Program-made: the position numbers and the translations under genes
Source: DATDCV01 sp036524155
GTDB taxonomy: Bacteria > Verrucomicrobiota > Verrucomicrobiia > Limisphaerales > UBA8199
Assembly: GCA_036524155.1 (NCBI GenBank)
Contig: DATDCV010000614.1
Location: 1 to 14,756, forward strand
Reading direction: 5' to 3'
DNA length: 14,756 nucleotides
Notes under the pieces: generated by a model
Seen by the model: only the letters and a program-made list of their open reading frames with translations
Database searches by the model: none
Told to the model about the DNA's origin: nothing
Part shown: positions 1 through 7,531 of the stretch, piece after piece
Numbering within the stretch: position 1 is the stretch's first letter
Layout: each line of letters opens with the position of its first letter

Positions 1-1082
1 TGCTTCTCCGCGCGGACGTCCACCCGGCCGCCCGACGGGGTGAACTTCAACGCGTTGAACACCAGGTTCAAAACGATTTTCTCGAGTTTGTCCCGATCGG
101 CCAGCACTGTCCCCAGCGCGGGATCTACCTGCGTTCCCAACCGCAGCCGCTTGTCATCGGCCACCTGCCGCGCCGCGCTGGCGATCCCTCTAATGAACTC
201 GTCGACCTCCAGCGGCTCGCGTTTGACCTCCATCCGGCCCGACTCGAGCCGCACCAGCGCCAGCAGATCATTGATTAGCTTCAGCAGCCGCATCCCGTTG
301 GAGTGCATGGTGGCGAGCAGCCCCTTGGTTTCCGGATCCAGATGGAAGCGCTGCAGAAGCGTCTCCAGCGGCGCAATGAGCAGCGTCAGCGGCGTCCGCA
401 ACTCGTGGCTGACATTTGCGAAAAAGCGGTTCTTGATTTGATCCAGCTCCACCAGTTTGCGGTTGCTCTCTTCCAACGCCCGGCGGTTGTTATCGAGTTC
501 GTATCGCAAGGCGAACTCACGGAACCGGGACTTGTTCTGAAAAAACGTGCCCGTCACTGCGATAACCGCCGTGCAAACCAGGAAGAACAGGTTGTTGGCG
601 AACTCGCCGCCGAATGCCGAGGGGTGGTTGGGGAGGCTGGCGGAAAGGTAGAGCAGCAGGATTAGAGAGGCGCCAACGATGCTTTCGCGGACCGTCCAGT
701 GCAGGACAAAGGCGAGGACGAGCAGCACCAGGTTGAGCCCGGCGTAATAAGGAGACGCTGGGTTACGGGTTAGATAAATCATCCCCGTAATAAAGGCCGC
801 CGGAACGCACAGCAAGGTCATCCCCAGCAGCCGATAATGTTTTCGCCCCAGCGGAGTTAGCAGCACCCCCAGGAAAAACGCGATCAGGAACGAGGAGATC
901 AGCCGCAGTCTCAGGAACAGGTCGACGAGGTCGGGATACTTGTAGCGGTCCATGAAGTACCCCGCCGGCATGAGCACCATGCCGATGACGCACCCGACCT
1001 TAATGTTGCTCACGATGACCCGCTCATCGTGCTTCAGAAAGGCGCGGCGTATTTCCGCAGAATTGGTGAAGGGCTCAGGCAT
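1..1082 (-). CDS. Six-TM sensor histidine kinase (PhcS/CqsS-like architecture), partial at left edge
   Basis: The minus-strand frame opens with ATG at 1082-1080 and stays open to base 1 (360 codons). Residues about 26-182 contain six hydrophobic segments (about 26-44, 56-78, 83-104, 113-130, 132-150, 162-182), one of them in the sequence YYAGLNLVLL. A short linker/coiled coil (about 190-218) leads to a HisKA domain with SHELRTPL, phospho-acceptor His226. The HATPase N-box region (KIVLNLVFNALKFT, Asn343) is the last part seen; the G boxes lie outside the window. A six-helix sensor fused directly to a kinase core, without PAS or a large periplasmic domain, is the architecture of kinases sensing membrane-permeant autoinducers (PhcS, LqsS, CqsS); that comparison is from family knowledge. 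The start overlaps the end of the methyltransferase gene by 8 nt, with a GAGGTGAGG-like RBS upstream, so translation is probably coupled. The ligand is unknown. Confidence 0.9.
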   Translation of the reverse strand, partial: MPEPFTNSAEIRRAFLKHDERVIVSNIKVGCVIGMVLMPAGYFMDRYKYPDLVDLFLRLRLISSFLIAFFLGVLLTPLGRKHYRLLGMTLLCVPAAFITGMIYLTRNPASPYYAGLNLVLLVLAFVLHWTVRESIVGASLILLLYLSASLPNHPSAFGGEFANNLFFLVCTAVIAVTGTFFQNKSRFREFALRYELDNNRRALEESNRKLVELDQIKNRFFANVSHELRTPLTLLIAPLETLLQRFHLDPETKGLLATMHSNGMRLLKLINDLLALVRLESGRMEVKREPLEVDEFIRGIASAARQVADDKRLRLGTQVDPALGTVLADRDKLEKIVLNLVFNALKFTPSGGRVDVRAEK

Positions 1083-2517
1083 CAACCGGTTTCCTCACCT
1101 CCATAACCAAATTAACCGCGCGATCCTCAGCCTCAACCGAAATGCTATCCGGGGGAATGGTTTCGGGTGCCAGTTTGCGGAATTGCGCGCCGTCGCGATA
1201 GATCAGGTACCAATCCAGAATGTACTCCATCGATCGGCGGAAAGGCCGGGTTTGGTTCAACGCGTCGGTCGCATTGGTAGCCAGCAGTAATCCGCCCGGG
1301 GACAACCGTTCGTAGAATATGCTCATCAAACGCCTGCAAACAGCGTCTGAAAGATAATCGAAGAGTCCGGCGCAATAAATGAAATCGTAAGTATCGTCGG
1401 GGGAGTGCCGCGCGACCCCGGCGCTGTCTTTAATGAGTTGCTGCACCGAGCGTTTGACGAGTTGGACCGGGACCGCCCAACCGCGCGCGTTCCTAATCAG
1501 GTCTAGAGCGCGGCGGGCATAGGCGAGGGTCTCCTCGTTAAAGTCAAACAAGAAGAACTCGAGGGCTTCCTCCCGAGGCTGCGCCTGAAGGAACCTCTGG
1601 ACTTCGATGGCCGGGCCACAGCCCAGGCTGCAGATACGGCCACGCCGCCCGTGAGGCCGGAGTCGCAAAGCTTCGTCCTGAAGCCGGCGCGTGAGCCAGT
1701 CAATGCGGTGCCGGTGAGCCTGCACGGGCGCCTGGTCGAGCAGCCAGACGTTCATCAACTGGGAGAAGAGGGTGCTGCCTTCGTACGGCGGCCGGAGCAT
1801 CATGTTCACGACCTCATAATCGCCGGCATAGCCAAGTGGCTTGTGAAAGCAACGGTAGGCGAAAGGCGAGGAGAGCAGCAGCGGGTGCAACTGTCGGCGG
1901 AGGTAGGCGCGGTGAACCAATTGCAGATCCGAATGGAGCGTCGCGACGATGCTTTCGAAGCGTTCGACGAAACTATCCATGGTTCCGATAATGGGCCCGG
2001 CCAATTCCTGAACGAGCTGCCGTTCGCTTTCCAACCGTTCTCCCGATGGGGACGCGCGGGTTTCCATTTCGAGCTGCTCGGTCCAAAGCCGCAGGTCGAC
2101 CAAAAAACTCTGCATGTCTCCAACCACGTCCTTGAACTCCGGCCTGACCTGGTAAAACCGCTGCCATTGGCCCAGGAAAGACTCGAACTGTTCGCGCAGT
2201 CCCGGACTTGTTCCGGAATCAGGGTCCAGCGCCGGGAGGTTTAGCCCGGTCTCCTCTAGTTTGACTTCGCAGACCAGCACGCTGCCGGTGTTGATGACGT
2301 TGGTAACCAAGGCCCTTCCCAGGTACAGAAGGCGGCCTTGCACGCTGATCCTGAAATTGTCGAGCACTTGAGATATACGCAGCACCAATGAGGGGCTGTA
2401 GATCTCAAAGACGGCCACGTAACGCGTAACGCGCAAAGGGGTGGCACGGATCTCCAGTCCCTGGCCGTCCTGGCAGACGATCGTGCTGTCTTTCTCTTCG
2501 AGACTGGTCGGTGCCAT
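1075..2517 (-). CDS. SAM-dependent methyltransferase, PhcB-like (3-OH fatty acid methyl ester autoinducer synthase family)
   Basis: 480 aa in three parts. Residues about 20-90 form a beta-rich domain that may be a divergent PilZ-like fold (weak). Residues about 105-215 are mostly helical. From about 210 there is a class I methyltransferase with HPLLLSSPF and KPLGYAGDYE (226-235), SAM motif I SLGCGPAIE (297-305), acidic motif II FLFDFNEETL (Asp325), YCAGLFDYL (381-389) and LSPGGLL (405-411). The KPLGYAGDYE block is, from memory, typical of proteins annotated as 'extracellular factor 3-hydroxypalmitic acid methyl ester biosynthesis', related to PhcB, which methylates a 3-hydroxy fatty acid to make a quorum signal. 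Its last 8 nt overlap a six-TM histidine kinase, as expected for a signal-synthase/sensor pair. The methyltransferase fold is certain; the fatty-acid substrate is inferred. No clear Shine-Dalgarno precedes the ATG. Confidence 0.88.
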   Translation of the reverse strand: MAPTSLEEKDSTIVCQDGQGLEIRATPLRVTRYVAVFEIYSPSLVLRISQVLDNFRISVQGRLLYLGRALVTNVINTGSVLVCEVKLEETGLNLPALDPDSGTSPGLREQFESFLGQWQRFYQVRPEFKDVVGDMQSFLVDLRLWTEQLEMETRASPSGERLESERQLVQELAGPIIGTMDSFVERFESIVATLHSDLQLVHRAYLRRQLHPLLLSSPFAYRCFHKPLGYAGDYEVVNMMLRPPYEGSTLFSQLMNVWLLDQAPVQAHRHRIDWLTRRLQDEALRLRPHGRRGRICSLGCGPAIEVQRFLQAQPREEALEFFLFDFNEETLAYARRALDLIRNARGWAVPVQLVKRSVQQLIKDSAGVARHSPDDTYDFIYCAGLFDYLSDAVCRRLMSIFYERLSPGGLLLATNATDALNQTRPFRRSMEYILDWYLIYRDGAQFRKLAPETIPPDSISVEAEDRAVNLVMEVRKPVDA

Positions 2518-2825
2518 TTCTATAAATCGGCCGGGCGGTTGGGGAATCGCATCACCAACGGCCAGGGCCCATCGGGTTAAAGTCAGCGTTTGCTATCCAA
2601 GTAGACCATTTTCCGCGCCAACCACAAACCCATTCACACCCCGCCGCAATGGGGCGACACAAGCTCTTCCCCCCGATTGGCGGTCGGATCCGGAAGCAAC
2701 AAGCCGCCTATTCGGTCCGAATTGGCGTGGGGCAAGTCTGTCCAGATCTGAGACAAGCGTATTCCTGTGGGTGTTTGGGGAGATGGATCGCGCATTTGTT
2801 TTGACAATTCACTGGCTCAGTCTAC
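2518..2825. other. Divergent intergenic region without a supported gene
   Basis: About 308 bases lie between the divergent methyltransferase and EthD-domain genes and should hold both promoters. A TTGACA hexamer at 2801-2806 resembles a -35 box, but no -10 box follows at the right spacing before the ATG at 2826. I see no convincing promoter pair, RNA gene, repeat or small ORF. A plus-strand open frame crossing this stretch has no recognisable protein character and runs into the methyltransferase gene antisense. Confidence 0.5.
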
Positions 2826-3203
2826 ATGGGACGCATGATTAAGTTTGTATATGTCGTGCGACGTCGGCCCGATGTGACGCCGGAACAGTTTCGAAAATAC
2901 TGGCTCGAGAAACACGGCCCTCTCGTCCGTAGCAAAGCAGAGGCGTTGCGCGCGAAGAAATACGTGCAAAGCCATACTCTGCAACTACCTTTCAACGAAA
3001 TCGCGCAACAGATTCGTGGCACAAAGCCTCCCTACGACGGGCTAACCGAGCTTTGGTGGGATAGCATCGAAGATCTTGTTGCAGCGTCCCAGACCCCCGA
3101 AGGCCAGCAGGCAAATCTGGCTCTGGCGCAAGATGAGGCCCGTTTTTGCGACCTCCCTAATTGCTCAGTTTTCTTCACAGAAGAGCACACGATTTTTCCT
3201 TAA
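2826..3203 (+). CDS. EthD-domain small protein (dimeric alpha/beta barrel)
   Basis: 125 aa, the usual length of a single EthD/ferredoxin-like alpha+beta barrel. It begins MGRMIKFVYVVRRRPD and carries the typical FRKYWLEKHGPL signature (22-33, with Tyr25, Trp26, His30, Gly31, Pro32), then a second beta-alpha unit (GLTELWWDSIEDL) and a C-terminal strand with VFFTEEH. EthD proteins are small dimeric barrels often found near genes for degradation of ethers, polyketides or other hydrophobic compounds; their own activity is usually unknown. Met4 (ATG at 2835) is an alternative start, and neither has a strong ribosome binding site. The gene lies 129 bp upstream of a FadL-type channel on the same strand, which fits handling of a hydrophobic substrate. 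That link is inference. Confidence 0.82.
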   Translation: MGRMIKFVYVVRRRPDVTPEQFRKYWLEKHGPLVRSKAEALRAKKYVQSHTLQLPFNEIAQQIRGTKPPYDGLTELWWDSIEDLVAASQTPEGQQANLALAQDEARFCDLPNCSVFFTEEHTIFP

Positions 3204-3332
3204 CCGCCTCAAGAAAGCCAGGCGCAAGCTTGAAATCTGGCCCGATGGGAAGTCTGGCCGGCATTTTGCTACTGCTGAGGGTGGTCCCAGCGGGTGTTGG
3301 TCTTCTTAACGACCTTTCGGGACCATTAAGCG

Positions 3333-4589
3333 ATGACAAACAATGCCATTGATTTGCGTTTGACCGGGGTTCGCAGATGGTTATACGTCCGGGGCGCTCC
3401 AGCCGTGCTCCTCCTGAGCATCGCACCGTTGTGGTTGGTGGGAAATAATGCCACGGCTTTGGGGGTCCGCATCCCCAACCAGGACGCATTTGCGATTGCG
3501 CGGGCCAACGCGTTTGCAGCGACCGCAGACAATCCTTCCGCCATTTACTATAACCCGGCCGGGATCACTCAGTTAGACGGGCAGAACGTGCAGTTAGGCT
3601 CGCTGTTCTACTTGGGGATCTACGCAGACTACGAGAGTCCGTCCGGTGTCAGCGTGCATAACGAGGCCGAGGTCCTTCCAGCGCCGACACTCTACTACAC
3701 GTACACTCCCAAAGACCTGCCGTTCTCTTTCGGACTTGGGGTGTATGAACCGTTCGGGTTCAGCGTGAAATGGCCCGAGACCGCACCGTTCCGAAACGAA
3801 GCAATTGAAGGCAGTTTGTCCTACGTCACGATCAACCCGGTGGCGGCGTGGAAAGTCGCCCCGACGCTGTCGCTTTCCGTCGGCCCGACCTTTAATTATT
3901 CGGAAATGAAGCTCAGACAGGGTGCGGCGGTGCCGGTTCCCGGAGCGGAACTGGAGTTCAGTGGGCACAATTGGAGTTACGGTTTCAACGGCGGCATCTT
4001 GTGGCAGCCGCACCCGAAGTGGTCGCTGGGGGCGTCATATCGCAGTGCCAGCCGCATGAACTACGAAGGCAGCGCCTCGCTATATCCCTCGCCGCCACTG
4101 CCGTCATTGGGTTCCACCTCCGCGAGGTTCGATTACCCGCAGATCGTGATCGGCGGTGTATCCTACCGGCCGAACACAAACTGGAACATTGAGGTGAACG
4201 TCGACTGGGCAGACTGGAGCTCTGTTCAGAACCTGACGATCAAAGGTGTCGCGAATCGCGAACTGGATTGGGAATCGAGCTTTATGTACGAGGTGGGTGT
4301 AACGCGGAATCTCTGGCGCGGGTATTATCTTGGTCTCGGTTACTTCTATAGTCAGTCTTCCACCCCAAACCGTCTTTATACGCCGCTGGTCGCCGACACG
4401 GATTTGCACATCGGGAGCCTGGGGGCGGGGTACAAGGGAGCGCGTTGGAGTTGGGGCGTTGCGCTGCAGCTCATTGGCGGCACATGGCGCAACGTCGTTG
4501 TGGATTCCACTGCCGTGGATCCTCAAGTGAACGGCAAGTACCGGCTCTTCACGCCGACGCTGTCCTTCTCCCTCGGCTACCGCTTCTAG
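3333..4589 (+). CDS. FadL/TodX-family outer-membrane transport protein
   Basis: 418 aa. An N-terminal stretch with Arg14-Arg15 and a hydrophobic core (about 21-37) looks like a Sec signal peptide, with likely cleavage near Ala42 (NATA before LGVR). The mature start contains the hallmark of the OMPP1/FadL/TodX family: an N-terminal plug region with ATADNPSAIYYNPAGITQL (about 64-81). The rest shows alternating aromatic/polar beta strands of a 14-strand barrel and ends in a strand with terminal Phe (SLGYRF), the usual outer-membrane insertion signal. FadL proteins take up long-chain fatty acids or other hydrophobic molecules by lateral diffusion. It follows the EthD-domain gene on the same strand and converges on the epimerase gene with a 27-bp gap and no visible intrinsic terminator. 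The substrate cannot be read from sequence. Confidence 0.9.
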   Translation: MTNNAIDLRLTGVRRWLYVRGAPAVLLLSIAPLWLVGNNATALGVRIPNQDAFAIARANAFAATADNPSAIYYNPAGITQLDGQNVQLGSLFYLGIYADYESPSGVSVHNEAEVLPAPTLYYTYTPKDLPFSFGLGVYEPFGFSVKWPETAPFRNEAIEGSLSYVTINPVAAWKVAPTLSLSVGPTFNYSEMKLRQGAAVPVPGAELEFSGHNWSYGFNGGILWQPHPKWSLGASYRSASRMNYEGSASLYPSPPLPSLGSTSARFDYPQIVIGGVSYRPNTNWNIEVNVDWADWSSVQNLTIKGVANRELDWESSFMYEVGVTRNLWRGYYLGLGYFYSQSSTPNRLYTPLVADTDLHIGSLGAGYKGARWSWGVALQLIGGTWRNVVVDSTAVDPQVNGKYRLFTPTLSFSLGYRF

Positions 4590-4616
4590 TAGCGCGATCG
4601 CAACGCCCGTTCGATC

Positions 4617-5654
4617 TCATCTCGGACGAACACACAGGCCCGCGTGCCCCGAGACCCCGGAAAAAGACATCAGCCCTTTCTCGCTGGTGACACCTGCGTA
4701 CGGGTCATTCGTGATCAAAATGTTCCCGTCCAAATCCAGATAGTCACACACTTCGGCGAGGTGGGCGGCGGCGCTGATGAGGATGCTGCTCTCGATCATG
4801 CAGCCGATCATGGTTTTGAGGCCGGCTTTGCGGGCGGCCTTGAGTGCCTCCAGGCCGGCCGTGATGCCGCCGGTCTTTACCAGCTTGACGTTCACTCCGT
4901 GGAACCAGTCCGCCACCTGGGTGATGTCCTTGGCCATGTGGTACGATTCGTCCGCAAAAATTCCTAGCGGCGAGCGTTGTTTCAGCCACGCCCAATCTTT
5001 GCCCGGGGTGTTCGCGGGCATCGGTTGCTCGATATACTGGATGTGCTTGTCGGTGGCCAGCCACTCGATCATCTCGAGCGCCTGTTCCTTGGTCTTCCAG
5101 CCTTCGTTGGCATCGACGCGCACCGGTTTCTCGGGAGCGGCCTCGCGCAGGGCCTGCAGGTTCGCCTTGTCGCCCGGCACACCCAGTTTCATCTTGAGGA
5201 CAGGATAGGGGGCTGCTTCCTGCACCTTGGCACGGATCACTTCCGGCTTGTCGATGCCAATCGTAAACGAGGTGACGTGGTAGTTTTCGCGAAAGCCCAG
5301 GCCCAGCAAGTCGTAAACCGGCTTCTTCGCTTTTTTCCCGGCGCCATCGAGCAATGCCAGGTTGAGCGCGCACTTGGCGGACATGTCCTGGCGCGAAAGG
5401 GTCTCCAGATATTCCATGCTCCCGTGGACGTCACCAAAGGAAAGCCCGCGCGGGTCGACTTTCTTGAGGAAGGCCTCGACCGATTCGATCGACTCTTTGT
5501 AGCGCGAGATGGGCGCAGCCTCTCCCAGCCCAACGGTGCCGTCCGCGCCCGTGAGTTCCACCAGGACGGTGTTGGCGGTGTCCGAGCCTGATCCGCGGGC
5601 GATGGTCCAAGTGTGCGTGAGTTTCAGTTCGAGACGGCGAAAGGTCAGATTCAT
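4617..5654 (-). CDS. Enolase-superfamily dipeptide epimerase (L-Ala-D/L-Glu epimerase-like)
   Basis: 345 aa, normal for the muconate-lactonizing subgroup of the enolase superfamily. A capping domain (about 1-115) precedes a barrel with the KxK motif LKMKLG (Lys154, Lys156), metal ligands Asp181 (VDANEGW), Glu209 (YIEQPMP) and Asp235 (FADESY), and the second-face lysine Lys257 in VKLVKTGG. The DLDG motif near 307-310 is characteristic of dipeptide epimerases, where the Asp pair binds the substrate amino group. These enzymes interconvert alpha-carbon stereochemistry of dipeptides such as L-Ala-D-Glu released from murein; related members use other dipeptides, so exact specificity is open. The ATG is preceded by GGGGAG. 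It is transcribed alone, converging on the FadL gene and divergent from the GH84 gene. There is no signal peptide, so it is cytoplasmic. Confidence 0.9.
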   Translation of the reverse strand: MNLTFRRLELKLTHTWTIARGSGSDTANTVLVELTGADGTVGLGEAAPISRYKESIESVEAFLKKVDPRGLSFGDVHGSMEYLETLSRQDMSAKCALNLALLDGAGKKAKKPVYDLLGLGFRENYHVTSFTIGIDKPEVIRAKVQEAAPYPVLKMKLGVPGDKANLQALREAAPEKPVRVDANEGWKTKEQALEMIEWLATDKHIQYIEQPMPANTPGKDWAWLKQRSPLGIFADESYHMAKDITQVADWFHGVNVKLVKTGGITAGLEALKAARKAGLKTMIGCMIESSILISAAAHLAEVCDYLDLDGNILITNDPYAGVTSEKGLMSFSGVSGHAGLCVRPR

Positions 5655-5722
5655 ACTCCCCAGACAAAAGCCAAACTGCGCAGGAAAAGCAAATCGATTT
5701 GCGGCCCCGCGAGCCGAGGACG

Positions 5723-5794
5723 TTGCAGGTTACGGGTTACAGGTTGCAGGTTCAACGCAGGGAACCTGCGACTTGAAAATTTCAACCTGTAACC
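5723..5794. repeat. Heptamer tandem repeat inside a nested palindrome
   Basis: Four consecutive heptamers of consensus TTRCRGG (5723-5750, period 7) are followed by inverted counterparts. The 12-bp arm 5735-5746 is perfectly complementary to 5783-5794, and an inner 8-bp arm 5746-5753 to 5762-5769 with an 8-nt loop. The block lies in the divergent spacer between the epimerase and GH84 genes. It could fold as RNA or cruciform DNA. There is no T-run, so it is not an obvious intrinsic terminator. Confidence 0.75.
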
Positions 5795-5860
5795 TCTACG
5801 GCGTCCGACCTTGGGGCTTCAGCGCCCCGGGCGATCTTCACCCAGCTCCGCCGTGTCCGC

Positions 5861-5948
5861 TCATGGGTCGGAGCGCCGAGTTGCACTCGGCTTACAAACG
5901 GCCGTCGGAGCGCTTAAGCCGATTAAAAATCGGCGCTCCGACCCACGA
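5861..5948. repeat. 88-bp compound palindromic (REP/MITE-like) element
   Basis: The outer arms 5864-5877 and 5932-5945 are a perfect 14-bp inverted repeat, extended by one mismatch and two further pairs to 5861/5948. Two internal hairpins lie inside: 5875-5891 (6-bp stem, 5-nt loop) and 5918-5934 (7-bp stem, 3-nt loop). The decamer GTCGGAGCGC occurs directly at 5867-5876 and 5904-5913 and inverted at 5933-5942, so two alternative long pairings exist. No coding sequence is associated. The modular design resembles REP/BIME elements or a MITE; copy number elsewhere is unknown. Confidence 0.8.
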
Positions 5949-5975
5949 CTGAGCGGATGCGCTTCGCCTTTACTC

Positions 5976-5985
5976 GGAGGTGAGG
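5976..5985 (+). promoter_or_regulatory. Strong ribosome binding site supporting a TTG start
   Basis: GGAGGTGAGG ends 10 nt before the TTG at 5996. The next in-frame ATG codons, at 6011 and 6017, lie 25 nt or more away. Spacing therefore favours TTG as the GH84 start, although the protein homology begins only around residue 12 and cannot decide it. Confidence 0.6.
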
Positions 5986-5995
5986 CCCCGGCAGA

Positions 5996-7384
5996 TTGTC
6001 GCCACAGCCAATGGCAATGCCCAAGCAAGAGTTCCTCGCCGGCGTGATTGAAGGTTTTTACGGCCCGCCCTGGTCGCAGCAAGAACGCTTCGAGTTGTTC
6101 GACTGGATGGCGGCCTGGAAGTTGAACACTTACGTGTATGCCCCCAAGGATGACCTGAAGCATCGGGCGCTTTGGCGGCAGACCTATTCGGCGCCTGAAG
6201 CCAGGGCACTGGCCAAGGTGGCCAGCGCCTGTAAAAGGGCCGGTATCCGCTTCGTTTACGCGCTCAGCCCTGGCTTGGACATCCGCTACAGCAACGAGGA
6301 AGACCTGGATAGGCTGCGGGATCGCTTCGCGCAGATGATCGGGCTTGGCTGCCACGATTTCGCCCTCTTATTCGATGACATTCCTGACCGACTGCACCCG
6401 CAGGATCGGAAGCGTTGGGGTACATTTGCCGCCGCCCAATGCCACGTCGCCAACACCCTCTTCCACTGGACCCGCGAGCGGTGCCCGCAGGCCCGCTTCC
6501 TTTTCTGCCCTACTCCCTATTGTGGGCGCATGGCGGCTCGTGATCTCGGTGGGAGGGACTACCTCGCCGTTCTCGGACGCGAGCTTAGCCCGGAGATCGA
6601 CGTGTTCTGGACCGGGCCGGAGATCATATCTCACAAGATCACCGTTGCCCACGTCCGTGAGCTACAAGCCATTCTCCACCGCAAACCGGTGATCTGGGAC
6701 AACCTCCATGCGAACGACTATGATGGTCGCAGGTTTTACTGCGGGCCGTATTCCGGCAGGCCGCTCGAACTGCGGCAGGAGGTCAACGGTCTGCTCGCTA
6801 ATCCTAACAACGAATTTCCACTGAATTACATGCCGCTCCGCACCCTGGCCCGGTTCGTCCATTCCCCTTCCAGGCCACGCTGGAACGCCCGCCAGGCCTA
6901 CCGGTCCGCGATGGCGGAATGGCGGTCCCGTTTCGCGACCGTCGGCCGACCGGTGACACTAAGAGACCTCATCCTGTTCGGCGACTGCTATTACCTTCCG
7001 CACGAAGAAGGACCGGAAGCCGAGGCGCTTTACCAAGGCCTCCGCAGACTGGTGACCACGAATCCCGCCAACTGGGGCCGCCAAGCCCGGGCTATCCGCC
7101 GCCAGGTCGCCCGGTTGCGTTCGTTTTGCGGCGTGACGACGGAGCTTTGCCATCGCCCTCTATTCCATGCACTGAGCCGCCGCATTTGGGAACTGCGCGA
7201 GGAGTTGGACTTGTTGGGTGGCTACCTTGAACTCAACTCGCTAAAGCGGCGTCCCGGGACCGCGTGCAGGTCTGACTTTCACCTTCCGGGCACCTACCGC
7301 GGCGGCCTGGTCGCGCGTCTTCAACGTTTGCTGATCCAGCAGCGGGATGGAACATTCGCTCGCGCGAGGAACGTCGAAGATTAA
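5996..7384 (+). CDS. GH84 beta-N-acetylglucosaminidase, O-GlcNAcase type (catalytic barrel plus stalk)
   Basis: 462 aa from TTG (457 or 455 from the ATGs), with no signal peptide, so probably cytoplasmic. Residues about 12-290 form a GH84 barrel closely resembling animal O-GlcNAcase: GVIEGFYGPPW (16-26), NTYVYAPKDD (44-53, Lys51), the catalytic Asp pair in ALLFDDIPD (Asp127, Asp128), CPTPYCG (Tyr175), FWTGPEI, WDNLHANDYD (Asn236, Asp241) and LLANPN (Asn269). From family knowledge these match human Lys98, Asp174/Asp175, Tyr219, Asn280, Asp285 and Asn313. Residues about 319-453 match the OGA stalk (CYYLPHEEGPEAEAL and YRGGLVARLQRLL), which supplies the dimer partner's substrate groove in the human enzyme. 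The human disordered insert and C-terminal acetyltransferase-like domain are absent; a matching GNAT lies at 10358. It hydrolyses terminal beta-GlcNAc by substrate-assisted catalysis, and the physiological substrate is unknown. Confidence 0.92.
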   Translation: MSPQPMAMPKQEFLAGVIEGFYGPPWSQQERFELFDWMAAWKLNTYVYAPKDDLKHRALWRQTYSAPEARALAKVASACKRAGIRFVYALSPGLDIRYSNEEDLDRLRDRFAQMIGLGCHDFALLFDDIPDRLHPQDRKRWGTFAAAQCHVANTLFHWTRERCPQARFLFCPTPYCGRMAARDLGGRDYLAVLGRELSPEIDVFWTGPEIISHKITVAHVRELQAILHRKPVIWDNLHANDYDGRRFYCGPYSGRPLELRQEVNGLLANPNNEFPLNYMPLRTLARFVHSPSRPRWNARQAYRSAMAEWRSRFATVGRPVTLRDLILFGDCYYLPHEEGPEAEALYQGLRRLVTTNPANWGRQARAIRRQVARLRSFCGVTTELCHRPLFHALSRRIWELREELDLLGGYLELNSLKRRPGTACRSDFHLPGTYRGGLVARLQRLLIQQRDGTFARARNVED

Positions 7385-7531
7385 GAATGGCCGCCGCCGC
7401 TCCGGCAAAGTCCCGGACTAGCTGCTTGACCGTCCGCAATTGGCGATTAGCAATTTCAGCGTTGTACATCTGGCCGCCACCCGGGTTTCCGTCAAACCTG
7501 CAAACGTTGGCACCCGCTAACCAAGGCCGGA

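Noticed and set aside
40..665. Two plus-strand open frames of about 120-133 codons
   Set aside because: They are antisense to the histidine kinase, whose HisKA and N-box motifs are clear in the minus frame.
2801..2829. Promoter with TTGACA -35 box for the EthD gene
   Set aside because: No -10 hexamer follows at 16-18 nt, and the ATG itself would fall in the -10 position.
2441..2842. Plus-strand frame filling the divergent spacer
   Set aside because: It overlaps the methyltransferase N-terminus antisense, runs into the EthD gene, and shows no protein-like pattern.
7385..7531. Possible terminator or repeat partner of the 9969-10063 element flanking the NHL gene
   Set aside because: I found no matching repeat arm and no stem followed by a T-run in this 147-bp gap.
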